From assembly GCA_017615595.1 (NCBI GenBank), contig JAFZZT010000001.1, positions 1-55,816 on the forward strand: DNA of 55,816 nucleotides. Direction: 5' to 3'. Source of the DNA: Bacteroidales bacterium (GTDB lineage: Bacteria > Bacteroidota > Bacteroidia > Bacteroidales > WCHB1-69). Position numbers and translations under genes: made by a program. Shown piece after piece: positions 1 to 6,859 of the stretch. The stretch's first letter is position 1. Every line of letters starts with the position of its first letter. The notes beneath the pieces are model-generated. The model searched no databases, had not been told where the DNA came from, and saw nothing but the letters and a program-made list of their open reading frames with translations.

Positions 1-1
1 C

Positions 2-190
2 CTCAGCCTGAAGATGGAGATTTACAACCGCTGGGGCAAGCGGGTTTACCAGCAGGAGAGCAGCGACTCGCTCTGCTGGGATGCCGAGGGCGTCTCCGAC
101 GGAGTCTTCTACTGCGCCATCGACTACTACTGCGCCACCTCTGGAAAGAATCGGCAACACGCGAACACAAGTGTGACGGTGGTGAGGTAA
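2..190 (+). CDS. C-terminal end of a secreted protein with a gliding-motility-type (type IX, type B) sorting domain; 5' end outside window
   Basis: Only the last 62 codons are present. They read IYNRWGKRVY, then a tryptophan-containing WDAEGVSDGVFYC stretch and a final TSVTVVR. This is the usual ending of the CHU_C / gliding-motility-associated C-terminal domain: a beta strand with YNRWG, a W-(D/N)-G-like turn, a 'GVYFY'-like strand and a last hydrophobic strand. In Bacteroidota this domain directs large proteins through the type IX secretion system to the cell surface. The rest of the protein is not in the window, so its function cannot be given. The gene has no close downstream partner: 287 bases separate it from the next start. 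Confidence 0.8.
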   Translation, partial: LSLKMEIYNRWGKRVYQQESSDSLCWDAEGVSDGVFYCAIDYYCATSGKNRQHANTSVTVVR

Positions 191-218
191 GCATTCAATA
201 TTTTTTGTCATTTTATGA

Positions 219-235
219 TTTCCATTTTATGGAAA
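219..235 (+). terminator. Weak hairpin after the first gene, possible terminator
   Basis: TTTCCA and TGGAAA form a 6-bp stem around a 5-nt loop and are followed by an A-rich run (TTTTTTCC if read on the minus strand). The stem is short and AT-rich, so this is a weak candidate. Nothing else is evident between 191 and 405. Confidence 0.25.
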
Positions 236-405
236 AAAATTGTTTCTTTTTGTCAAACATCACGGTCTTCCGTCTTCCAGTTCGGCAAAACATGTGACCA
301 ACACCTTGTCGTACAATAATTTAACAACACGCACGAAAAGAATCTATCAAGTTTACGACAAGTTTTTGGAAATTTGGTTGCGGTGCCAGTGAGCGGGAAA
401 AGTTG

Positions 406-413
406 TATCTTTG
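406..413 (+). promoter_or_regulatory. Bacteroidota -7 promoter element for the glycan genes at 478
   Basis: TATCTTTG matches TAnnTTTG exactly and is followed by CCGCCGC. No clear TTG -33 box lies at 17-21 bases upstream. The predicted start near 420 leaves a leader of roughly 58 nt. Confidence 0.6.
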
Positions 414-477
414 CCGCCGCTATCCGCATTGTCGCAAAACGGTGCGACCGCATTTTTAGGAATGAAGATTATTTAAT

Positions 478-1251
478 ATGAATGAACCGAAAATAATAGG
501 CGTTATCCCCGCACGGTACAAATCCACCCGCTTCCCCGGGAAACCGCTCGCTGACATCTGTGGGAAACCCATGATATGGTGGGTGTATCAGCAGTTCAAA
601 CTAGCCAAAGGGATAAGTGATGTGTTTGTCGCCACCGATGATCAATCAATCGCTAACGTGTGTGAAGACTACCACATGAAATATATCCTCACTTCCGATA
701 AGCACCCTACTCATTTGGACAGACTTGCTGAAGTGGCAGAAAAAATTGAGGCTGATTTCTATATTAACATCAATGGTGATGAACCTCTAATGAAACCTGA
801 ATACATAGAGTGTCTTCTCCCGAATAAATCAATAGACCCTGCCGGATTCTATTTTGCCAATGCCATGACAAAAATCGTCAAACCTGTAGAGGTGAATGAT
901 GTTTCCCGCATTAAAATAGCCACAGACAATCAAGGTTACGCCTTGTATTTAGCAAGAACTCCTATACCATACCCTAAGGCCAGTTCAAATTTTGATTATA
1001 TGAAATTTGTAGGCATACAATGCTTTACCAGAAGTGCCTTGCTCTTTTGCGGAAAAACACCAAGAGGTAAGATTGAAGGTATTGAGGACATCGATGAATA
1101 CAGGTTTTTGGAAAACGGGGAAAAAATCAAATTCATTGAGATTCCCGCAGAAACTTTGTCAGTTGACACAAAAGCGGATCTGGAAGTGGTGCGGGCCGTG
1201 ATTAAAAGACGTATATCCAGCGGAGAAATTGTATTTTACAATGAACAATAA
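478..1251 (+). CDS. KdsB-like CMP-ulosonate cytidylyltransferase (variant)
   Basis: This 257-residue protein is a GT-A-like cytidylyltransferase of the 3-deoxy-manno-octulosonate cytidylyltransferase family (KdsB: CTP + Kdo to CMP-Kdo). The N-terminal nucleotide-binding motif PARYKSTRFPGKP (residues 11-23), ATDD (52-55) and the metal-binding NGDEP (99-103) are present, and the length is normal for KdsB. The stretch normally read as HxSGTDRLAEV is here HPTHLDRLAEVA (76-87), and the usual VQGDEP is INGDEP, so the sugar pocket may differ. It opens a plus-strand run with an aldolase, a phosphatase and a sialyltransferase-like enzyme and overlaps the next gene by 11 bases. I infer activation of a Kdo-like or other ulosonic acid for a surface glycan rather than housekeeping lipid A-Kdo synthesis. 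An ordinary kdsB remains possible. Confidence 0.8.
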   Translation: MNEPKIIGVIPARYKSTRFPGKPLADICGKPMIWWVYQQFKLAKGISDVFVATDDQSIANVCEDYHMKYILTSDKHPTHLDRLAEVAEKIEADFYININGDEPLMKPEYIECLLPNKSIDPAGFYFANAMTKIVKPVEVNDVSRIKIATDNQGYALYLARTPIPYPKASSNFDYMKFVGIQCFTRSALLFCGKTPRGKIEGIEDIDEYRFLENGEKIKFIEIPAETLSVDTKADLEVVRAVIKRRISSGEIVFYNEQ

Positions 1252-2821
1252 TTTTCAAATCCTTGACTGCACCCTTCGTGACGGCGGTTATGTGAATGAT
1301 TTTCATTTTGGCCGTTATGCCATCGGAAAAATTATCTCGCAACTCACCGAATCGGGAATTGATGTGGTGGAGTGCGGCTTTTTGGAAGACGGCGAATATA
1401 ATGCGGACGAATCCGTTTTCCAAACGGTGGAGCAAATCAAGCAATTCATTCCCGCGAACAGGAAACACTCCTTGTACGTGACCATGGCTTGCTATGGGGA
1501 ATATGATATCGCCCAGCTGACACCCTTCGACGGATCGTCCATTGACGGCATCCGGGTCTCATTCCATCATAACGAGATTGCAGAGGCGATGCGTTTCTGC
1601 CACCAGGTGAAGGAAAAGGGATATAAGATTTTTATTCAACCCGTTGGCACAACAAGTTACACGAAAGACCAACTTCTGTATTTAATCCAACAGGTCAACG
1701 AATTAAATCCATACGCATTCTATTTTGTTGACACACTGGGACTAATGCACCAGGAGGATGTTCTTCGGTTTTACAATTTCATAGACCAGCATCTTTCACC
1801 CACTATTCATTTGGGTTTCCACTCGCACAACAACCTGCAACTCTCTTTCTCCAACTGCCAGGCACTTATCCATCATGTGTCCGGTCGTACGCTTCTGCTA
1901 GACGCCTCCGTTTATGGTATGGGGAGAGCTGCTGGAAACCTCAATACAGAACTGATTACCTACTATTTGAACGAGCATGATTCGAAACAATATGAGATAG
2001 AACCCATTTTGGAAATTGTGGATGAGTTCATCCTGCGAATCAGGGAGAATTTCTCGTGGGGATACAGCGTTCCCTACTATCTGGCAGCCATCAACGGTTG
2101 TCACCCGAACTATGCGACCTATCTGAGTGGGAAGCAGACACTGACTGTCCGGAATATCTCCACTATCCTACGGATGATTGAACCCGACAAAAGATCCCTT
2201 TTCGACAAAGAATTGGCAGAGAACAAATATTTGGAGTTCCAATCCAGAAAGATTGATGACAGGGCAGCCGTCAAACAACTGGAAAAAGTTATCACTGACC
2301 GCAATGTCATGTTGCTGGCGCCAGGAGCAACGACAAAGTCCTATAAAAATGAAATCCGCCGCACCATCACTGTAAACAATTGTGTCACCATCTCTGTCGG
2401 ATTTGTTCCGGACGAAATCCGTTGCGATTTCACGTTTTTAAGTAATCTGAAACGCTATAACACGATTTTCAATGAGAAACCACTGCACTCACAACTTATT
2501 CACACGTCCAACATCCAAATCGAGCACCAGGACAAGATTGTGCTCGACTATTCCAGTCTGTTGAACGAATCTGACACCATTATGGACAATTCTGCCATGA
2601 TGGTTCTTAACCTTCTGACCCGTCTCTCACCCAACAAAGTGTTTTTGGCCGGTCTTGATGGTTATCGGTACGGGGAATCCAACTATGCCCAGTCGGATAT
2701 GCTTCAGGAACAGGATAAAGAGCGTTTCGAGAAACTCAATCAGACCATCAAGGTTAGAATTTCTGAACTGAAGGAAGAATTGAACATTGAATTTGTGACA
2801 CCTTCCCTATATAACGACTAA
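1241..2821 (+). CDS. DRE-TIM aldolase (4-hydroxy-2-oxovalerate aldolase-like) with a C-terminal Rossmann-like extension
   Basis: This is a 526-residue protein when started at the ATG at 1241 (an in-frame TTG at 1229 would add four residues). Residues 1-290 form a DRE-TIM metallolyase barrel. The signature LDCTLRDGG is at 8-16, the metal-binding HSH is at 194-196 in GFHSHNN, and GMGRAAGN follows at 226-233. The family includes HMG-CoA lyase, isopropylmalate synthase and the pyruvate-releasing aldolase DmpG; the TLRDG form is closest to DmpG. Residues 355-520 are an extra domain beginning VMLLAPGATT and containing KVFLAGLDGY (466-475). Its pattern recalls DUF115/Maf and GT42-type Rossmann domains. 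Being 5' to a phosphatase and overlapping a KdsB-like gene, it may condense pyruvate with an aldose to make a 3-deoxy-2-ulosonic acid. That reaction is inference. Confidence 0.75.
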   Translation: MNNNFQILDCTLRDGGYVNDFHFGRYAIGKIISQLTESGIDVVECGFLEDGEYNADESVFQTVEQIKQFIPANRKHSLYVTMACYGEYDIAQLTPFDGSSIDGIRVSFHHNEIAEAMRFCHQVKEKGYKIFIQPVGTTSYTKDQLLYLIQQVNELNPYAFYFVDTLGLMHQEDVLRFYNFIDQHLSPTIHLGFHSHNNLQLSFSNCQALIHHVSGRTLLLDASVYGMGRAAGNLNTELITYYLNEHDSKQYEIEPILEIVDEFILRIRENFSWGYSVPYYLAAINGCHPNYATYLSGKQTLTVRNISTILRMIEPDKRSLFDKELAENKYLEFQSRKIDDRAAVKQLEKVITDRNVMLLAPGATTKSYKNEIRRTITVNNCVTISVGFVPDEIRCDFTFLSNLKRYNTIFNEKPLHSQLIHTSNIQIEHQDKIVLDYSSLLNESDTIMDNSAMMVLNLLTRLSPNKVFLAGLDGYRYGESNYAQSDMLQEQDKERFEKLNQTIKVRISELKEELNIEFVTPSLYND

Positions 2822-2826
2822 CTCTT

Positions 2827-3477
2827 ATGAGACCCTATCAAACCATCATTTTCGATCTTGACGGCACTTTGGCAGACACCTCAGAAGGAATCTACAACTG
2901 CATCCGATATGCGCAAAAGAATATGAATCTTCCGCCTATTACGGATGTACAGATGCGTTCGCACATAGGACCGCCGATGCATGAGTCTTACGAAAGGAAC
3001 TTTCATCTGACAGGAACTGAGTTGGAACTTGCCGTCGGTTATCATAAGGAGTACGCCCTGACTAAAGGATTGTATGAGACTTCCCTATACGATGGGGTTC
3101 CCAGATTGTTGTCGCAACTCAAGAGTCTAGGTTCCAAATTAGCCGTGGCCACGCTGAAATATGAGGAAACAGCACAAAAGATGCTCTCTTTCTTGAATAT
3201 CGCCTCGTTTTTTGATGTAATATGCGGTACTTTGTCGGAAGTGAAACTGACCAAAGCGCAATTATTGTTAAAATGTGTTGATTTGTGCCAGGGTGAAAAA
3301 GGCACCGCTCTGCTTGTTGGCGACAGTTCATACGATGCCCTCGGTGCACAGGAGGCTGGTATCGACTTCCTCGGTGTGACCTACGGTTTCGGATTTCTAA
3401 CAAAGGAGGATGTGAATCAATACACTAACATTGGTTGCGCAGGGTCACCAATAGAAATCATCTCTTTCATCAGTTAA
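2827..3477 (+). CDS. HAD-superfamily phosphatase, phosphoglycolate-phosphatase-like
   Basis: A 216-residue haloacid-dehalogenase hydrolase. Motif I is FDLDGTLADT (residues 9-18) with the nucleophilic and acid/base aspartates. A helical cap follows at about 20-85, motif II is VATLK near 107, and motif IV is VGDSSYDALGA near 163. This arrangement is that of Gph/PGP-like class I phosphatases. It starts five bases after the aldolase stop, so translation is probably linked. In a sugar-nucleotide cluster it could remove a phosphate from an aldolase product or precursor, as KdsC or the NeuB-pathway phosphatases do. The true substrate cannot be read from the sequence. Confidence 0.8.
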   Translation: MRPYQTIIFDLDGTLADTSEGIYNCIRYAQKNMNLPPITDVQMRSHIGPPMHESYERNFHLTGTELELAVGYHKEYALTKGLYETSLYDGVPRLLSQLKSLGSKLAVATLKYEETAQKMLSFLNIASFFDVICGTLSEVKLTKAQLLLKCVDLCQGEKGTALLVGDSSYDALGAQEAGIDFLGVTYGFGFLTKEDVNQYTNIGCAGSPIEIISFIS

Positions 3478-3504
3478 AGAACAATCCATAAAACACAGTA
3501 GTCG

Positions 3505-4545
3505 ATGAAACACATTTTCGGCGTTTCGAGCCATCTCACCTTCTATATCACACACCGCATCATTGAGTTGAATCGTTACGACAGAGACGAGTGCCTGCTT
3601 TTTCTGACCCGGAACTATTCGCTTCCGGACAATTTCAACGAGCAGTACCCGCATCAGGTGCACACAGGCTACAATCTGGCCAACAGCAAGAGCGGACGTG
3701 TATTCGCGGGGGCCAATGTCTTCAAGACCTTTCGCAACATCCGGGAGTTTGACGCGCTGATCGACCCCTTTCTGCAAGGGCGGGAGTTCCTCTATTACAC
3801 CCAGGTATGCTCCAACGACCTGACCAGTCTGATGGCCACCAAGAAGAATTGTCGCGGATTTTACGTCATAGAGGATGGTTTAGCCTCCTACCGGAACTTC
3901 AATCCGCAAACGTTTACGGGTGTCCGATATGTGGCGTACAAAACGATCCTGAATCCCCTTTTCCACCGCATCTACGCCTGCAAGAACCATTTCATCGCCT
4001 CTGAATCTCCCAAATTCTTGGGCTGTATCGCCACATTGCCATTCTGTTTCCCACTGCATCAGGACAAGCTGCAGGTGATTGGTCTTCCTTACGAAACCAT
4101 CGAATTGGGTTTCACGCCTGACGCTTTATTGTCCATAGATCCGCTGTATATGCACTTCTCAAAAGAAGACATAAAGCATATTTACACAGAATTGGGGCGG
4201 TTTATTGAAGGGAAACAGTATAAGACCATTGCTTTCAAGTACCACCCGAATTTCTTTGCCGCTGCCAATGCTGAGGTCAAGTTGTTCTTCGAGAAAACAA
4301 TACGCGACATTTTTGGGGAAAGTCTTGTTGAACTGGACAAGTCGGTGGTGCTCGAAAACGTTCTGAAGACCTATTGTTGCGATTTCTATACAGACAACTC
4401 CTCGGTTGCCCTTTATGGAAGCCAGATGGGGGCCAAGTGCTACACATACAAGCCTGTTATGCGGAAATATGCCCCGGAAGAAAAGTTTGAGGAATGGTAT
4501 CCGTCAATTCCTGTTTTGGAAAAGGCATTTTTACCAGTGGGATAG
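3505..4545 (+). CDS. Putative CMP-sugar glycosyltransferase, polysialyltransferase/GT52-like
   Basis: A 346-residue protein without signal peptide. It carries the two short motifs shared by bacterial sialyltransferase families GT38, GT52 and GT80: an acidic pair plus glycine (IEDGLASY, EDG at residues 123-125) and HP (KYHPNF, 247-248). A Ser-Ser pair in DNSSVALYG (299-300) sits where these families have a serine-rich CMP-binding loop. The spacing is that of a GT-B fold, and the length fits GT52. It lies 27 bases after the phosphatase and in series with a KdsB-like activator, so a CMP-activated ulosonic acid is the likely donor. The overall sequence is divergent, so the family call rests on the motifs, length and context. 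Confidence 0.6.
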   Translation: MKHIFGVSSHLTFYITHRIIELNRYDRDECLLFLTRNYSLPDNFNEQYPHQVHTGYNLANSKSGRVFAGANVFKTFRNIREFDALIDPFLQGREFLYYTQVCSNDLTSLMATKKNCRGFYVIEDGLASYRNFNPQTFTGVRYVAYKTILNPLFHRIYACKNHFIASESPKFLGCIATLPFCFPLHQDKLQVIGLPYETIELGFTPDALLSIDPLYMHFSKEDIKHIYTELGRFIEGKQYKTIAFKYHPNFFAAANAEVKLFFEKTIRDIFGESLVELDKSVVLENVLKTYCCDFYTDNSSVALYGSQMGAKCYTYKPVMRKYAPEEKFEEWYPSIPVLEKAFLPVG

Positions 4546-4573
4546 TTTCCATCGTCAAGTCCGTGAAATTGTG

Positions 4574-4581
4574 TATTTTTG
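4574..4581 (+). promoter_or_regulatory. -7 promoter element ahead of the GT2 gene
   Basis: TATTTTTG followed by CC fits TAnnTTTG, 26 bases before the GT2 start codon. It could start a second transcript within the glycan run. No -33 TTG was seen at the usual distance. Confidence 0.45.
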
Positions 4582-4607
4582 CCGATATTTTATGATGTGA
4601 TAATCTT

Positions 4608-5618
4608 ATGATCAAACTCTCCGTTATACTTCCCGTTTATGGTGTGGCCGAATACATTGAGGCCTGCACAAAATCGCTCTTGGCACAGACACTCCAAGAG
4701 GTCGAGTTCCTTTTTGTGGATGACCACGGCCCTGATGACAGCATCGCCATCTTAAAGCGCACCATCGAGGGGCACCCGCGGGCCTCGCAGTTCCGCGTGC
4801 TCACCCCCGAACACAACCTTGGCGCCGGCATGGCCCGCAACTTCGCCATCCCGGAAGCCCAAGGCGAGTACATCTCCTTCATCGACCCCGACGACACGGT
4901 CGAGCCCGACATGCTGGAGGTGCTCTATAATAAGGCTAAAACATTGGACAGCGACATCTGCTGCTGCTATATGCAGAAGTGCTTCCCCGACGGCTCTACC
5001 GGCGATCTGCTCGTCAACCCCCATGTGGAGGAAGGCGAGCTGACCCACGAAAAACGCGCCCATGTGCTGACACATTACGTCTCCCTTTTCGCATCCATGA
5101 TCTACCGGCGGGAGATGGTTCTCTCCCATGACATCCGCTTTCCCGAGGACCGCGCCGCCGACGATAGCTTCTTCGTCTCTTGTGTCTGGATGAAGGCCCG
5201 CAGCGTAGCCTACGTCGACCGTCCGCTGTATCACTATCTGATCCGTCCGGGTTCGGTGACCACCACGATGCAAAGCGACAAGTACAAAAAACGTCTGGCA
5301 GTGTTCGGCAAACTAATGCAATACGCCAAGGACCACGGGGCATACGACGAGTTCAAGCCCGAGTTGGACTACATGTATCTCAAGAAGGGGTATCTCTCCT
5401 CTGTGGCCAACTACATCCGCAACAGCAAACGTCCCCAAACAGCAACCTACCGGGAGATTTACGACGAACTGCTGAAACAAGTTCCTAACTACAAGGAAAA
5501 CACCTACTATCGCAGCAACAAGGTGATGCAAGCTCTGTTCATGCTATTACGCTGCTGCCCGTCACTGGCCACGGTTGCACTGCGCAGGTATATCAAGAAA
5601 AACAACATAATTAGCTAA
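4608..5618 (+). CDS. Family 2 glycosyltransferase
   Basis: A 336-residue GT-A glycosyltransferase. The N-terminus LSVILPVYGVAEYIEAC, the nucleotide-binding VDDHGPDDS (residues 38-46), the NLGAGMARN segment and the metal-binding DPDD (FIDPDDTVEP) are the standard GT2 markers. The C-terminal third (about 230-336) is basic and helical, with a hydrophobic stretch near the end (FMLLRCCPSLATVAL) that may associate with the membrane. It transfers a nucleotide-activated sugar to a growing surface glycan on the cytoplasmic face; donor and acceptor are unknown. It is followed five bases later by the FAD protein. Confidence 0.9.
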   Translation: MIKLSVILPVYGVAEYIEACTKSLLAQTLQEVEFLFVDDHGPDDSIAILKRTIEGHPRASQFRVLTPEHNLGAGMARNFAIPEAQGEYISFIDPDDTVEPDMLEVLYNKAKTLDSDICCCYMQKCFPDGSTGDLLVNPHVEEGELTHEKRAHVLTHYVSLFASMIYRREMVLSHDIRFPEDRAADDSFFVSCVWMKARSVAYVDRPLYHYLIRPGSVTTTMQSDKYKKRLAVFGKLMQYAKDHGAYDEFKPELDYMYLKKGYLSSVANYIRNSKRPQTATYREIYDELLKQVPNYKENTYYRSNKVMQALFMLLRCCPSLATVALRRYIKKNNIIS

Positions 5619-5623
5619 CCAAA

Positions 5624-6859
5624 ATGGATTTAATAATTGGAGCCGGAATTTCCGGATTGAGTTACGCCGCCGCCACCAAAAACGATTATCTCATCATAGA
5701 AAAAGAGAATGAGATAGGCGGTTACTGCAAGACGATTTATTCGGGAGACTATGTCTGGGACTACTCCGGACACTTCTTCCATTTTCAACGGGAAGCCATC
5801 AAGGATTATGTAATGAGCCGGCTGAGCGATGAAGAGATGCTCAAAGTTCACAAGTTCACCCAAATTTACTACAAAGGGCTGCATGTGGACTTCCCCTTCC
5901 AGATGAACATTCACCAACTGGACAAAGAGGAGTTCATCGATTGTCTATACGATTTGTTCACCATAGAGGACAATGTGGAAATAAACTCCTTCAAGAGCAT
6001 GTTATATGCCAAATTCGGCAAGTCCATTGCCGAAAAGTTCTTGATTCCCTATAACGAAAAGTTATACTCCACCGATTTGGACAAACTGGACACCGATGCC
6101 ATGGGGAGATTTTTTCCATACGCCAACAAAGAACAGATTGTCAAGAATTTCCGAAACTCAAACAACCAGTCTTACAACGCCTTTTTCCTCTATCCGAAAC
6201 GTGGCGTCATCAAGGTGGTGGAGTCCGTGGCTTCGCATGTGGACAAATCCAAAATCAGCTTCAACGAGTGGCTTGTTTCAGTGGATATGTCCACCAAGAC
6301 GGCAGTCACCAACAAGCGCACTCTGCATTTTGACCATTTGATTTCCTCTGCGCCATTCCCGAAACTGCTGGATATGTGCAGTGTGGAATATGACAAATCC
6401 ATCTACTCATGGAACAAGGTGCTGGTGTTCAACCTCGGATTTGACAAAAAAGGTCCGGAGACCAAAAACAATTGGATTTATTTTCCAGACAGGGATTTGG
6501 TGTTTTATCGCGTTGGATTCTATGACAATATCATCGGTCAGGACAAAATGTCACTGTACGTGGAGATCGGGTTCAATCACAAAGAGAGTCATGTGGATGT
6601 GGGGCAACAGCTTGATCGCACGTTAGCGGATTTACAGAAAGCCGGCATTGTGACAGACCAGCAGTTAGTGGCCTCCCACCATGTGATGATGGATCCCGCA
6701 TACGTACACATCACCACTGCATCAGAAACCGACAAAGTTCAGAAAAAAGAGTTACTCGCAAAATCGAACATCTACTCTATCGGCAGATACGGTTCTTGGA
6801 CCTATTGCTCCTTGGAGGACAATATCTATGAAGCCTTTTGTTTGGCGGAATCATTATAA
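5624..6859 (+). CDS. FAD-dependent amine-oxidase/protoporphyrinogen-oxidase-like protein (UDP-galactopyranose-mutase-like)
   Basis: A 411-residue flavoprotein. The dinucleotide-binding GAGISGLSYA is at residues 6-15, IIEKENEIGGYC at about 23-34 completes the Rossmann beta-alpha-beta unit, and a DYSGHFFHF segment follows. The C-terminal IGRYGSWTYCSLEDNIYEA is the second FAD contact seen in the protoporphyrinogen oxidase/UDP-galactopyranose mutase group. Relatives are frequent in capsule and O-antigen loci, where UDP-galactopyranose mutase makes the furanose form. Here the sequence is too divergent to assign that reaction. Its last 34 bases overlap, tail to tail, the 3' end of the YfhO gene on the other strand. 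Confidence 0.7.
   Translation: MDLIIGAGISGLSYAAATKNDYLIIEKENEIGGYCKTIYSGDYVWDYSGHFFHFQREAIKDYVMSRLSDEEMLKVHKFTQIYYKGLHVDFPFQMNIHQLDKEEFIDCLYDLFTIEDNVEINSFKSMLYAKFGKSIAEKFLIPYNEKLYSTDLDKLDTDAMGRFFPYANKEQIVKNFRNSNNQSYNAFFLYPKRGVIKVVESVASHVDKSKISFNEWLVSVDMSTKTAVTNKRTLHFDHLISSAPFPKLLDMCSVEYDKSIYSWNKVLVFNLGFDKKGPETKNNWIYFPDRDLVFYRVGFYDNIIGQDKMSLYVEIGFNHKESHVDVGQQLDRTLADLQKAGIVTDQQLVASHHVMMDPAYVHITTASETDKVQKKELLAKSNIYSIGRYGSWTYCSLEDNIYEAFCLAESL

Noticed and set aside
1229-1240. TTG start for the aldolase
   Set aside because: The ATG four codons later begins directly at the family-typical NFQILDCTLRDGG. The longer form adds nothing conserved.
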